DNA of 64,000 bases from Streptomyces filipinensis (lineage in GTDB: Bacteria > Actinomycetota > Actinomycetes > Streptomycetales > Streptomycetaceae), in assembly GCF_014649495.1 (NCBI RefSeq), contig NZ_BMTD01000008.1:1-64000 (forward strand), read 5' to 3'. Position numbers and translations under genes: made by a program. The notes below the pieces were generated by a model. It was not told the origin of the DNA, ran no database searches, and saw only the letters and a program-made list of their open reading frames with translations. Shown here piece by piece: positions 46,145 to 55,476 of this stretch. Every line of letters starts with the position of its first letter. The first letter of the stretch is position 1.

Positions 46145-46946
46145 GACCCGGCGAGGCGTGACCCGCCCGGTCGGCCTCCTGACCGGCCGGAAGGTACTGG
46201 TCGTCGGTGCGGGCACCCGGTCCAGCGACGATCCTGAGGCCCCGGTGGGCAACGGTCGGGCGGTGGCGGTGCTCGCCGCCCGCGAGGGAGCGGCCGTGGC
46301 CTGCGCCGACGTCTCCCCCTCCGCCGCGGCGGCCACCGCCGCCCTGGTCGGCGAGGAGGGCGCCCGAGGCCTCGCTGTCGTCGGTGACGCCACCGATCCC
46401 GGCCGGTCCTCGGCGATGGTCGCCGAGGCCCGCCGTGGGCTCGGCGCCCTCGACGCGATCGTGGTCAACGTCGGGATCGGCCTCGGCGCGGGCCTGGCGG
46501 ACACCTCGCCGGAGCAGTGGGAGCGCGTGCTCTCGGTCAACCTGGGCGCCCCCTTCCTCGCCGCCAAGTACGGACTGCCCGCGCTCGACGACGGAGGATC
46601 GGTCGTCTTCGTCGGTTCCGTGGCCGGGCTGCGCGCGGCCACCGACTCGCCCGCCTACGACAGCTCCAAGGCGGGCCTGTTCGGACTCACCCGTCATGTG
46701 GCCAAGGAGGGTGGGCCACGCCGGATCCGCGCCAACCTGGTCGTCCCGGGCCTGATCGACACCCCGATGGGCCGTGAGGCCTCCGCCCGGCGGGCGTCGC
46801 GTTCCGGCTCGTTCAGCCGCACACACCTCGGGCGTCAGGGCACGGCCTGGGAGGTGGCCGAAGCCGTCATCTTCCTGCTCTCCCAGCGCGCCTCCTACAT
46901 CACCGGGCAGAGCCTGGTGGTGGACGGAGGGTTGAACGCCGTCTGA
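46137..46946 (+). CDS. Short-chain dehydrogenase/reductase
   Basis: 269 residues from ATG 46137. The cofactor-binding region KVLVVGAGTRSSDDPEAPVG departs from the usual TGxxxGxG spacing. The NVG motif (VVNVGIG), the active-site Ser in VFVGSVAGL, YDSSK (Tyr-x3-Lys) and VPGLIDTPMG are present. It is translationally coupled to the CMD-like gene and followed by a strong terminator, so the pair forms a two-gene operon opposite the PucR gene. The substrate is unknown. Confidence 0.92.
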   Translation: MSETRRGVTRPVGLLTGRKVLVVGAGTRSSDDPEAPVGNGRAVAVLAAREGAAVACADVSPSAAAATAALVGEEGARGLAVVGDATDPGRSSAMVAEARRGLGALDAIVVNVGIGLGAGLADTSPEQWERVLSVNLGAPFLAAKYGLPALDDGGSVVFVGSVAGLRAATDSPAYDSSKAGLFGLTRHVAKEGGPRRIRANLVVPGLIDTPMGREASARRASRSGSFSRTHLGRQGTAWEVAEAVIFLLSQRASYITGQSLVVDGGLNAV

Positions 46947-46970
46947 GTGCTCCGGTCCGTGATGACTGAG

Positions 46971-47016
46971 CGGGGGCGGTCCCCCGGTGCCAGGGCACCG
47001 TCCGGGACCGCCCCCG
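46971..47016. terminator. Strong terminator shared by the SDR gene and the liv operon
   Basis: The arms CGGGGGCGGTCCC and GGGACCGCCCCCG form a perfect 13-bp stem. The loop itself contains GGTGCC/GGCACC. It lies between convergent genes (25 bp after the SDR stop and just after the liv operon), so it can end transcription from both sides. Confidence 0.8.
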
Positions 47017-47021
47017 CCGTC

Positions 47022-48299
47022 TCACTCAGCCGGCGGACCGAACTCCTTACGGGTGTCCACCGGCTTGCCGAACAGCTGCCACCGCTGCCCCTTGAACCGC
47101 ATCAGCTGCATCGTCTCCAGCGGGAAGGCATCCCCCGGGCCTGTGGACATGGTGACTCCGGGCAGCAGGAGCCCCACCTTCACGTCCTTCAGGTGGCGCA
47201 CCGCGTCCCGCAGCCCCTCCCTGGTCGGGCACTTCATGGTGTCCAGGGCCTGGTGCAGGCTGGAGGCGACGGCCCAGCCGTAGGCGTTGAACTGGTTGGC
47301 CGGGTCGGCGTCGGGGGCGTACTTGTGCAGGGCGCTCGTGTAGGTCTTCATCTCGGGGTCGTTCGCCCACCGCGGGTCCGCGGGGTCCTTGAAGTAGGTG
47401 GCCGAGACCACGCCCTGGACGTTCTTGAACCCGACGGGCTGGAGCACGGCGGTGGACGAGGCCACGTTGTTCACGATGTGCAGCGGGTTCCACCTGGTGT
47501 TCCTGGCGTCGGCCGCGAGGGCCTGGCTGCCGAACTTGGGGGTGGTGACGTCCAGCAGCACGTCCGCCCTGGAACGGGCGAGGCTCGCCATCTGCGCCGA
47601 CACGGAAGGGTCGGTGACCTCGTAGCTCTCCTTGGCGACGACCTTGATGCCGCTGCCGGCGACGGCCTTCTCGAACCCGCCGAGCAGGTCCTTGCCGAAG
47701 TCGTCGTTCTGGTAGAGGACCGCGACCCTGGCCTTGGGCCTGGCCTCCTTGAGGTACTTGGCGTACACCCGTGCCTCGGCCACGTAGCTGGGCTGCCACC
47801 CGATGGTCCAGGGGTGCTTGGCGTCCGTGCCCCAGGCGGAGGCACCCGTGGCGACGAAGGGCTGTGGCACCTTCTGCTGGTTGAGGTAGTCCCACACCGC
47901 TGCGGTGGACGGGGTGCCCAGGGTCTGGAACACGGCGAAGACCTTCTCCTGCTCGACGAGTCTGCGGGCCTCCTCCACCGCCTTGGGCGGCTGGTAGCCG
48001 TCGTCGCGGACGATGAACCGGACCTTGCGGCCGTCTATGCCGCCCTTGTCGTCGACGTACCTGAAATAGGCGGCCACCCCCTTGCTGATCGTGCCGTACG
48101 CGGAGGCCGGTCCCGACAGCGGGTAGATCCCGCCCAGCGTGATGGTCTTGTCGGTGATGCCCGTGGTCTGCTGGCCCTTGCAGGCACCGCCGGCGGCGGT
48201 GTCCTGGTCGTCGTGTCCTCGCTGGGTTCCGCAGGCGGTCGCGGTGAGCAGGGCGGCGGCGGCGACCGCGGCCGCCCGCCAAGCGGTGGTCTTGCGCAT
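47022..48299 (-). CDS. livK: Branched-chain amino-acid-type ABC transporter substrate-binding lipoprotein
   Basis: 425 residues from ATG 48299; an ATG at 48308 overlaps the LivM stop and is an alternative. A signal peptide ends in LTATAC (lipobox). The mature part is a periplasmic-binding type I (Leu/Ile/Val) protein: KTITLGGIYPLSGPASAYG, GGIDGRKVRFIVRDDGYQP, VAVLYQNDDFGKDLL and QFNAYGWAVA. It is the last gene of the livGFHMK-ordered operon. The true ligand may be an amide, a urea or an aromatic acid rather than an amino acid. Confidence 0.92.
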   Translation of the reverse strand: MRKTTAWRAAAVAAAALLTATACGTQRGHDDQDTAAGGACKGQQTTGITDKTITLGGIYPLSGPASAYGTISKGVAAYFRYVDDKGGIDGRKVRFIVRDDGYQPPKAVEEARRLVEQEKVFAVFQTLGTPSTAAVWDYLNQQKVPQPFVATGASAWGTDAKHPWTIGWQPSYVAEARVYAKYLKEARPKARVAVLYQNDDFGKDLLGGFEKAVAGSGIKVVAKESYEVTDPSVSAQMASLARSRADVLLDVTTPKFGSQALAADARNTRWNPLHIVNNVASSTAVLQPVGFKNVQGVVSATYFKDPADPRWANDPEMKTYTSALHKYAPDADPANQFNAYGWAVASSLHQALDTMKCPTREGLRDAVRHLKDVKVGLLLPGVTMSTGPGDAFPLETMQLMRFKGQRWQLFGKPVDTRKEFGPPAE

Positions 48300-48304
48300 G
48301 TGAC

Positions 48305-49453
48305 TCATTCCTTTTCCGTGCGGGGCGGTGCGCCCACGGGTTCGGCGTCGACGACCGCGGGGTCCGCGGGGCCGGGGGTCGCGAAGGGCCCGTCTCCGGC
48401 CTGGGGTTCCGGCCGCGCGTCGGGCGGGGACCCGGTCTCGGGTGTCCGGTCGGGTGCGGCGGCCGGGCGGGGCAGGCGGCGGGCGACAAGGCCCCGGACT
48501 CGGCCCGGCAGACCGGCCAGTCCCGTCGGCGCCACGTACATCACCGCGATGATCAACAGGCCGAACACCACACCCGGGGCGGCCTCGTCGAGGTCCTGGG
48601 ACACGCTCGGCACGTACATCACGAACGCCGCCCCCAGCAACGGTCCGTACAGCGAGGCGAGCCCACCGACCACCAGGCCCGCCAGCAGGGTGACGGACAG
48701 CACGAAGCTGAAGGAGTCGGGCGAGACGAAGCCGATCACCCAGGTGTACAGGCACCCGGCCACACCCGCGAACATCGCGCTCCACGCGAAGGCGAGGGTC
48801 TTGTGCAGCGACAGCCGTACGCCCATGACCTCCGCGGCGCTCTCGTTGTCCCGCAGGGCCAGCAGTGCCCGGCCGACCCGGGACCGCAGCAGGTTGCGGG
48901 CGAGCAGCAGGGCCACCGTGGTGACGACGAGGACGACGAAGTACGTCCACTGGTCCTCGGCCAGCCCGCTCCACGCGGGAGGCTGCAGCTTCTCCACGGT
49001 CAGGCCCATGGAACCGCCGGTCAGCGGTTCGAGGCGCTTGAGCAAGGGTGGCAGGAACACCGCGAACGAGAGGGTGACCAAGGCGAGGTACAGGCCGCGC
49101 AGCCGCAGCGCGGGCACTCCGAAGCCCAGACCCAGCAGGAAGCATCCCGCGGCCGCCACCGGCAGCGTGGCCAGGTGGCCGGTGTCGTGACGGTCGAGCA
49201 TGACCGCCGCCGTGTACGCCCCGGCCGCGAAGAACGCGCCGTGCCCGAGCGAGATCTGCCCGCCGAAGCCGACCAGCAGGTTCAGGCCGGAAAGCGCCAC
49301 GGCGTACAGGAGCACCATGGTCAGCTGGAAGACCTGGAAGGGGGCGAAGTAGAACGGTACGTAGCCGGCGGCGGCCGCCGCGAGCAGCACCGTGAGTGTG
49401 GCCCGCAGGCGCCGGACGCGGTCCGTGCCGAGGGTGGTGACGATCGTTCTCAC
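48305..49453 (-). CDS. livM: ABC transporter permease (LivM-like)
   Basis: 382 residues from GTG 49453, overlapping the LivH stop as GTGA. About nine to ten membrane helices with LNLLVGFGGQISLGHGAFFA, RLRGLYLALVTLSFAV and the coupling-loop region RALLALRDNESAAEVMG. After about residue 320 there is an unusual hydrophilic Pro/Glu/Asp-rich C-terminal tail of about 60 residues without homology I recognise. Confidence 0.93.
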   Translation of the reverse strand: MRTIVTTLGTDRVRRLRATLTVLLAAAAAGYVPFYFAPFQVFQLTMVLLYAVALSGLNLLVGFGGQISLGHGAFFAAGAYTAAVMLDRHDTGHLATLPVAAAGCFLLGLGFGVPALRLRGLYLALVTLSFAVFLPPLLKRLEPLTGGSMGLTVEKLQPPAWSGLAEDQWTYFVVLVVTTVALLLARNLLRSRVGRALLALRDNESAAEVMGVRLSLHKTLAFAWSAMFAGVAGCLYTWVIGFVSPDSFSFVLSVTLLAGLVVGGLASLYGPLLGAAFVMYVPSVSQDLDEAAPGVVFGLLIIAVMYVAPTGLAGLPGRVRGLVARRLPRPAAAPDRTPETGSPPDARPEPQAGDGPFATPGPADPAVVDAEPVGAPPRTEKE

Positions 49454-50340
49454 GCGCGCTCCACCGCCGCCCGTCCGAAGAGGCCCTGGGGCCGTACCAG
49501 AAGCACCGCCAGGATGATCACCAGGGGGACGCCCACCTTCAGATCGGCGCCGATGACGTCGACGTACGCCCCGGTCAGCGTCTCGGCGACGCCCACGAAC
49601 AGGCCGCCGACGACCGCGCCCACCGGGCTGTCGAAGCCCCCGAGGGTCGCCGCGGCGAAGGCGTAGACCAGCACTCCGCCCATCATGTTGGGCTCCAGGA
49701 ACAGCACCGGGGCGACGAGCACGCCCGACACCGCGCCGACCGTGGCGGCCAGCCCCCAGCCGAGCATCAGCACCCGGCCCACCCGGATGCCCGACAGCCG
49801 GGCGGAGGCCGGATTGCCGGCGACCGCCCGCATGACCAGGCCGATGGAGGTGTGCTGGAACAGCAGGTACAAAAGCCCCATCACGACGGCCACCACAGCG
49901 ATCATCCCGAGCGTCGACCAGTCCAGGCGCACCCCTGCCAGGTACAGCCCGCCGTCGGGGAACGGCTGCGGGAAGTCCTTCACCGTGAAGGACCAGACCA
50001 GGCCGGCCAGCGCGTTGACGAAGATGAACAGGCCGACCGTGACGATGACCACCGTCAGCTCGGGCGCGCCCTGCACGGGCCGGATGACGAGCCGCTCGAC
50101 CAGCATGCCCCCGGCGAAGGACACCGCGAGGGTGACCGGCAGCGCCAGCCAGAACGGCATCCCGGACGCCACCAGCTGCCAGGCGACGTACGTCGAGAGC
50201 ATGGCCAGCTCGCCCTGCGCGAAGTTCACGATGCCGGTGAACCGGTGGATCAGCACCAGGGCCAGCGCCAGGCTCGCGTACACCGCGCCGGAGCCCAGAC
50301 CCTCCACCACTTGCTGGAGAAGATCGGTCACGACGCTCAC
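49450..50340 (-). CDS. livH: ABC transporter permease (LivH-like)
   Basis: 296 residues from GTG 50340, overlapping the LivF stop as GTGA. Eight or so membrane helices with the family patterns VYASLALALVLIHRFTGIVNFAQGE, the coupling sequence TSIGLVMRAVAGNPASARLSG and a C-terminal GGFDSPVGAVVGG. It forms the membrane channel together with LivM. Confidence 0.94.
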   Translation of the reverse strand: MSVVTDLLQQVVEGLGSGAVYASLALALVLIHRFTGIVNFAQGELAMLSTYVAWQLVASGMPFWLALPVTLAVSFAGGMLVERLVIRPVQGAPELTVVIVTVGLFIFVNALAGLVWSFTVKDFPQPFPDGGLYLAGVRLDWSTLGMIAVVAVVMGLLYLLFQHTSIGLVMRAVAGNPASARLSGIRVGRVLMLGWGLAATVGAVSGVLVAPVLFLEPNMMGGVLVYAFAAATLGGFDSPVGAVVGGLFVGVAETLTGAYVDVIGADLKVGVPLVIILAVLLVRPQGLFGRAAVERA

Positions 50341-51131
50341 CCGGCCTTCCGGGCGAGGGCGGAGACACCGAGGTACACCTCGGCGACCTGCCCGTCCTCG
50401 CGGATCTGCCGTGCCGGTCCGGACAGCACCAGGCGGCCGGCCTCCAGTACGTGCGCCCGGTGCGCGATGTCCAGCGCGAGCTGGGCGTTCTGCTCGACGA
50501 CGACCACGGTGGTGCGTTCCTCCTCGTTGACGGTCCGGACGATCTCGAACAGCTCGCGGGTGACGAGCGGGGCGAGCCCCAGGGACGGCTCGTCCAGGAG
50601 GAGCAGCGTGGGCCGCAGCATCAGCGCTCTGCCGATGGCGAGCATCTGCTGCTCCCCGCCGCTGAGGCTGCCCGCGGCCTGACCCGACCGCCGGCGCAGC
50701 CTGGGGAAGTGGCCGTAGACCCGTTCCAGGTCGGCCGCCACGGCCGCTCGCTCGACGCGGCTCCGCCGCCACAGACCGCCGCGCAGGTGGGCGCCGATGC
50801 GCAGGTTCTCCTCCACGGTCAGGTCGTTGAAGGTGCCCCGGCCCTCGGGGACGTGCGCGACGCCGAGGCGGGCGGCGTGCTCGGGCGAGCGGCCCAGCAG
50901 TTGCGTGCCGTTCAGGGTGACGGAGCCACGGCCGCGGACCATGCCGCACAGCGCCCGCAGGGTCGTGGTCTTGCCCGCGCCGTTGGGTCCGAGGACCGCG
51001 CAGACCTCGCCGCGGGCGACGGAGAAGTCCAGGCCCTGGAGCACGTGGGCCTGGCCGTATCCGGCGTGCAGGCCGGAGACCGTCAGGAAGTCCGCCTCCG
51101 CCGTCGCCTCGGTCCCGGTGGGCTCGCTCAT
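50337..51131 (-). CDS. livF: ABC transporter ATPase (LivF-like)
   Basis: 264 residues from ATG 51131, overlapping the LivG stop as ATGA. Walker A GPNGAGKTT (about 47), Q-loop region VPEGRGTFNDLT, signature LSGGEQQMLAIGRAL, Walker B LLLLDEPSLGLAP and the switch His replaced by Gln in VVVVEQNAQ, as is normal for LivF. Confidence 0.95.
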   Translation of the reverse strand: MSEPTGTEATAEADFLTVSGLHAGYGQAHVLQGLDFSVARGEVCAVLGPNGAGKTTTLRALCGMVRGRGSVTLNGTQLLGRSPEHAARLGVAHVPEGRGTFNDLTVEENLRIGAHLRGGLWRRSRVERAAVAADLERVYGHFPRLRRRSGQAAGSLSGGEQQMLAIGRALMLRPTLLLLDEPSLGLAPLVTRELFEIVRTVNEEERTTVVVVEQNAQLALDIAHRAHVLEAGRLVLSGPARQIREDGQVAEVYLGVSALARKAG

Positions 51132-51886
51132 ACGGCCACCCCCAGGTACGCCTCGACGACCGCGGGGTCGCGCTGGATCTCCTCCGGCGCGCCCTCGGCG
51201 ATCTTGCGGCCGAAGTCGAGGCAGACCACCTTGTCGCACAGGCCCATCACGAACCCCATGTGGTGTTCGACCACCACGAGGGTGAGGTCGAAGTCCTGGC
51301 GCACCGAGCGGACCAGATCCGCGAATTGGCCCACCTCGCCGTGGCTGAGCCCGTTGACGGGCTCGTCGAGCAACAGGAGTCGGGGCCGTACCGCGAGCGC
51401 CCGGGCGAGTTCGACGCGTTTGAGCGTGCCGAACGGCAGCCCGGAGGCGGGCTGGTCGGCGACGTCCGCGAGGCCGAGCCGCCGTAGCAAGTCGTCCGCC
51501 TGGTCACGCAGTTCCCTCTCCTCCCGCCGGACGCGGGGCAGCCGGAGCGCCGCGGCGAGGTGTCCGGTACGCCCCCGGCTGTGGGCCCCGACCATGACGT
51601 TCTCCCGGACCGTGAGCCGCGGGAACAGGCCCAGGTTCTGGAAGGTGCGGGCGATGCCGCGCTCGGCCACGGCGTGCGGCGGCAGGGCCAGCAGGTCCTC
51701 GCCCTCGAACCGCACGGTTCCCCCGTCGGGGGCGCAGCGCCTGGTGAGGCAGTTGAACAAGGTGGTCTTGCCGGCTCCGTTCGGCCCGATGAGCCCCACG
51801 GCGGTGCCCGGCTCGACGGTGAACGCGACACCGTCCAAGGCCGTGATCCCGCCGAAGCGCACGGTGATACCGTCAACCGCGAGCAT
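51128..51886 (-). CDS. livG: ABC transporter ATPase (LivG-like)
   Basis: 252 residues from ATG 51886. Walker A GPNGAGKTTLFN (about 34), Q-loop ARTFQNLGLFP, Walker B LLLLDEPVNGLS and switch His in VVVEHHMGFVM. The signature reads LPFGTLKRVELARAL, with LPFG in place of LSGG, as tolerated in LivG proteins. First gene of the importer operon, divergent from a PucR regulator. Confidence 0.94.
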   Translation of the reverse strand: MLAVDGITVRFGGITALDGVAFTVEPGTAVGLIGPNGAGKTTLFNCLTRRCAPDGGTVRFEGEDLLALPPHAVAERGIARTFQNLGLFPRLTVRENVMVGAHSRGRTGHLAAALRLPRVRREERELRDQADDLLRRLGLADVADQPASGLPFGTLKRVELARALAVRPRLLLLDEPVNGLSHGEVGQFADLVRSVRQDFDLTLVVVEHHMGFVMGLCDKVVCLDFGRKIAEGAPEEIQRDPAVVEAYLGVAV

Positions 51887-51991
51887 GAGTGACGCCCCTT
51901 CCGACGTGCTGGGGGGTGGGCGAGCGTCACAGTAGGTGGGGGTCTTCCGCGCGCACATCGGGTGTGAGCACCCAACTTCCCGGTCCCCGCA

Positions 51992-52008
51992 CTGTGCGCC
52001 GCGCACAG
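51992..52008. promoter_or_regulatory. Perfect palindrome in the livG/PucR divergent promoter, candidate operator
   Basis: CTGTGCGCCGCGCACAG has two 8-base arms, perfectly complementary, around a single C. It lies 66 bp upstream of the PucR start and 105 bp upstream of livG, a position suited to control both. Confidence 0.5.
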
Positions 52009-52074
52009 GTACCGGGAGATGTCTCACGCCGAGCCTGTTGACGGAGCACGAGGTGGACGGCGACGATCGGCGCC

Positions 52075-53370
52075 ATGCCTCGCGGTCCCGCTCTGGGCAC
52101 TCCCCGACTCTCCGAACCGCTCCGCCGGGAGCGGTGGCGGATCCTGCGCGCCGTCCACGACCGGGTGGAGGAGGTGGCGGAGACGGCCGTCGAGGTGATG
52201 CGCGCGGAGATCCCGTCGTACGCGCTGCAGGACGAGCGGTTCTTCGACGAGGTACGGGGGCAGGTGCTGGAGCATTACCGGATGCAGTTGGCGGCGCTCG
52301 CCGGTGACCGCGACATCTCTCCCGAAGACCTCGTCTTCAGCCGCGCGGCGGCCATGCGCCGGGCACGCGCGGGTTTCGCGCTGGAGGACTGGATCAGTGC
52401 CTTCCGGGTCGGCCGGCAGGTGATGTGGGACGCGCTGCTGGACTGCGCGGGCACGTCCGCCGAGGCCCAGCAGGCCGCGCTGTCCCTCGTCACCCCGCTG
52501 ATGCGGTACGTCGACTACGCCAGTACCCATGCCGCGCAGGCCTACGTCGAGTACCAGCAGCACGTGGTGGCGGACGCGGACCGGGAGCGACGGGATCTCC
52601 TGGACCAGCTCCTGGCCGGCCTGGCTCCGACGCGCGGTCCGCTGGCCGCGGCGGCGCAGGCATACGGCATCGGACCGCACTCGCCGATGATGGCGGTCGT
52701 GGCGGTGTGCGTGGGCGACACACGCACCGGGGACCTCATGTCGGCCGAGCACGGATATGCGACCAGCGCGTCGATCAGCGTGGCCGGGCCCTGGGCCGGC
52801 AGAACCCTGGTCGTGGTGCGCCATGCCGAGGTGGTGGCCGTGCCCGTGGTCCGGGCAGGCATGGACGCCGAGGACATATGCGCCCACTTCGAGGCCGTGC
52901 AGCAGCGGCTCGCACGGAAGGGCACCATGCTCTCCATGGGCATCAGTACGGTCGCACAGGGCGCGTGCGAACTACCGCGCGCCTACGAGGAAGCGCTGGC
53001 CGCCCTCGACCTCGTGCCGAGCGGGGGCGGGGTGGCGGCGCTGCCGCGGCTGTCCCCCTTCGACTACCTGGCGCTGCGCGCCGACGACCTCGCCCGCCAG
53101 CTGATCGATCCCCGGGTGCGTGCGCTGCTGGAGGAGGACCGCAGACGCGGCGACACACTGGCCGCCACCGTACGGGCCTTCGCGGAGGCGGACCTCAATC
53201 TGCGACTGGCCGCGGACCGGCTGCGGGTGCATCACAACACGGCGCACTACCGGTTGCGCCGGATCGAGGAACGCACCGGCCGCAATCCGCGCCGGATCGC
53301 CGACCTCCTGGAACTACTGGTCGCCCTCGCCATCCGCGACGGGGCCGGGGAAGGTGCAGATTGCCAGTGA
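52075..53370 (+). CDS. PucR/CdaR-type transcriptional regulator, likely controls the liv operon
   Basis: 431 residues. An N-terminal helical sensory region (about 20-175, RsbRD-like) is followed by a CdaR/GGDEF-like middle part and the C-terminal PucR helix-turn-helix (NLRLAADRLRVHHNTAHYRL, RRIEERTGRNPR). It is divergent from the importer operon and overlaps the next TetR gene by four bases. Its architecture matches the PucR protein at 44114-45274, so the two may be paralogues. Confidence 0.92.
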   Translation: MPRGPALGTPRLSEPLRRERWRILRAVHDRVEEVAETAVEVMRAEIPSYALQDERFFDEVRGQVLEHYRMQLAALAGDRDISPEDLVFSRAAAMRRARAGFALEDWISAFRVGRQVMWDALLDCAGTSAEAQQAALSLVTPLMRYVDYASTHAAQAYVEYQQHVVADADRERRDLLDQLLAGLAPTRGPLAAAAQAYGIGPHSPMMAVVAVCVGDTRTGDLMSAEHGYATSASISVAGPWAGRTLVVVRHAEVVAVPVVRAGMDAEDICAHFEAVQQRLARKGTMLSMGISTVAQGACELPRAYEEALAALDLVPSGGGVAALPRLSPFDYLALRADDLARQLIDPRVRALLEEDRRRGDTLAATVRAFAEADLNLRLAADRLRVHHNTAHYRLRRIEERTGRNPRRIADLLELLVALAIRDGAGEGADCQ

Positions 53371-54032
53371 GCGGCATCGTGGAGTCCGCCGGGACCGAGG
53401 CGGCACGCCGGCTTCCGGACGGACAGGGGCGCGCGGGACTGCCCGAGGGGCAGGCGGAGCAGGAGCGAACGGTCCGGCACACGCTGATGGACGTCGCACT
53501 GGAGGTCTTCACCGAGCGCGGTTACACGGACGCCGGCCTCACCGAGATCGCGGCGCGCTCCGGCATCCCGGCAGGCACCCTCTTCCAGCACTACGGCGGA
53601 AAGCGCGGTCTCTACCTCGCGCTGTGGGAGGAGTTCCGGGAGGAGCAGGAGCACCGGACCGCGGCCACGCTGACCGCCGAGCGCAGCCGTGGCGTCAACG
53701 ACCCCGTCGCCCTCTTCGTGGCCGGAGCCAGGGCGTACCTGGAGGGTGCCTGGGACAACCGGCGGCTCGCCAGGCTCCTCGCCGAGGACGACGGCCCGGC
53801 GGGCTTCGACGCGCTGCGCCGCCAGTGGGACCGCGCATGGGTGCGGCGCAACGCCCGGCTCCTGGAGGTGGACGAGCGTCGACGCGCCGGCCGGGTCCGG
53901 GTGAGCGTACTGACCACCGTGATCGGCGGGGCGGCGCGCGAACTGGGCGACTGCGGCGACGGGACGGAGGCGCGGGAGATCGTGGACGAGGTGTGCGGCA
54001 TCCTGGTCCATCTGACGACACCGCCCGGCTGA
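53367..54032 (+). CDS. TetR-family transcriptional regulator
   Basis: 221 residues from GTG 53367, overlapping the PucR stop as GTGA. After a charged N-terminal extension of about 35 residues comes the helix-turn-helix (TLMDVALEVFTERGYTDAGL, TEIAARSGIPAGTLFQHYGG). The ligand domain is not assignable. Coupling to the PucR gene implies shared expression. Confidence 0.88.
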   Translation: MSGIVESAGTEAARRLPDGQGRAGLPEGQAEQERTVRHTLMDVALEVFTERGYTDAGLTEIAARSGIPAGTLFQHYGGKRGLYLALWEEFREEQEHRTAATLTAERSRGVNDPVALFVAGARAYLEGAWDNRRLARLLAEDDGPAGFDALRRQWDRAWVRRNARLLEVDERRRAGRVRVSVLTTVIGGAARELGDCGDGTEAREIVDEVCGILVHLTTPPG

Positions 54033-54041
54033 GCCGCCGGA

Positions 54042-54686
54042 TCAGCGGTGGCCGGGGAACCGCAGGGCGTTCGCCCACAGCCGGGTGACCGTGGAGACGA
54101 GTTCCTCGAAGTCCACCAAAGGACCCTGCTCCTGGCGTTCGCCGAGCACGAAGGCGTGGTAGGCCATGACGCTGACCATGCCGGACAGCGCACGGGAGGC
54201 CAGCATCGGATCGACCTCGCGGTCGGCGACACCCCGCGCCTGCAGGTCCGCGATGCCGCGGGCGTTGCGGAGGATGAAGGCGTCGGCGCGCCGGCTCCGG
54301 AATGCGCGGAACTCCGGCTCCACCTGAGCGACCTGCTCAAGCAGTGCCATCAGTTGGGCATTCCGCTTGTACGCCTCAAGATACGCGCGGTTGCTCGCCT
54401 CGAGAACCGCGTAGGGATCGTCGGCGTCCTGCACCCGGCCCATGCCGGGGTGCATCATGTCCTCCTGCGCCTCCAGCAGGACGGCGGCGAGGACCTCTTC
54501 CTTGTTGGCGAAGTAGGTGTAGAAGGAACCGGCCGCGCACTGGGCCTCTTTGGTGATGTCGGTCAGGCGGGTGTCGAGGTAGCCGTCCCGTTCGAACACC
54601 TTGCGCGCGGCCTTCACCAGAGCGGCCCGTGTCCGCGCTCCCCGCTTCGTCGTGGGCGGCTCGCGAAGGTGCGAGAGGGGCGCCAT
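54042..54686 (-). CDS. TetR-family transcriptional regulator
   Basis: 214 residues from ATG 54686 (MAPLSHLREPP), chosen for GAGGAGG eight bases upstream; ATG 54734 would add 16 residues. The helix-turn-helix reads RAALVKAARKVFERDGYLDT and DITKEAQCAAGSFYTYFANKE, like KstR/FadR-type acyl-CoA regulators. Last gene of the thiolase-HAD-TetR unit. The inverted repeat upstream of the thiolase (56756-56781) is a natural target. Confidence 0.9.
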   Translation of the reverse strand: MAPLSHLREPPTTKRGARTRAALVKAARKVFERDGYLDTRLTDITKEAQCAAGSFYTYFANKEEVLAAVLLEAQEDMMHPGMGRVQDADDPYAVLEASNRAYLEAYKRNAQLMALLEQVAQVEPEFRAFRSRRADAFILRNARGIADLQARGVADREVDPMLASRALSGMVSVMAYHAFVLGERQEQGPLVDFEELVSTVTRLWANALRFPGHR

Positions 54687-54787
54687 GGGCGGTGCCTCCT
54701 CGCCGTGGATCTCCTGGGGCGACGTGCTGTCCATCCCGGAAACTGTACTCGCATCCGACGCCCTGCCCGGAAGCCCGAAATGCGAGG

Positions 54788-55426
54788 TCAGGGGGTGATC
54801 CCGAAGCGCTCGGCAAGCTGGTGGCGGGTGTCGGCGGCACTGGTGTGCAAGACGCCCCCGATGCCGATCCTGGCCGCTCCGTCGAGGTTCTGCTGCAGAT
54901 CGTCGATCATGACCGCCTCCTCGGGGCGGATCCCGAGGCGTTCACAGGCAAGCGCGTACATGCGCCGGGAGGGTTTGCGGATCCCGACCTCGGCGGAGAT
55001 GACGACCACGTCGGCGACGGCCGCGAGGTCGACGCCGTCGTAGGTTCCGGTACCGAACGAGTTGGACACCAGCGCGACCGGACGGCCGGCGGCCCGGAGA
55101 CCACCGAGCAGCGCGAGCATGTCCTCGTCGATCGACAGTCCCGCCTGCATCCGGGCCGTGAGTCCCTCGGCGGGTACATCGGCGCCGTGGACGCGGAGAC
55201 GTTCGGCGAATCCTCGCTCGAAGGCCTCCGTGTCGATACGGCCGCACTCGTGGTCGGCCAGGAGCGTGCGGGAGGCCTGGTCCCTGCCGAGAAGGTCCAG
55301 CGGCAGACGCGGATCACCGCCCAGCGACGCGCCGAAGTCCGTGAAAGCCCGCAGCACGGAGGAGGTGATGACGCCGCCGAAGTCCACCAGGACCGCGGTT
55401 CGGGTCTTCTCCACCACGTTCGACAC
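54788..55426 (-). CDS. HAD-superfamily hydrolase
   Basis: 212 residues from GTG 55426, with GAGAGAGG nine bases upstream. HAD motifs: nucleophile Asp in VLVDFGGVIT, Ser/Asn motif in LVSNSFG, Lys in GIRKPSRRMY and the acidic motif MIDDLQQN. The helical cap after motif I matches phosphatase/epoxide-hydrolase N-domain-like proteins. The substrate is unknown. It lies 50 bp downstream of the thiolase. Confidence 0.9.
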   Translation of the reverse strand: MSNVVEKTRTAVLVDFGGVITSSVLRAFTDFGASLGGDPRLPLDLLGRDQASRTLLADHECGRIDTEAFERGFAERLRVHGADVPAEGLTARMQAGLSIDEDMLALLGGLRAAGRPVALVSNSFGTGTYDGVDLAAVADVVVISAEVGIRKPSRRMYALACERLGIRPEEAVMIDDLQQNLDGAARIGIGGVLHTSAADTRHQLAERFGITP

Positions 55427-55476
55427 GGTGTTCAGGCCTCTCTCGTAGGTGGTGTGCACGGGCCGCGATGCCGCGT

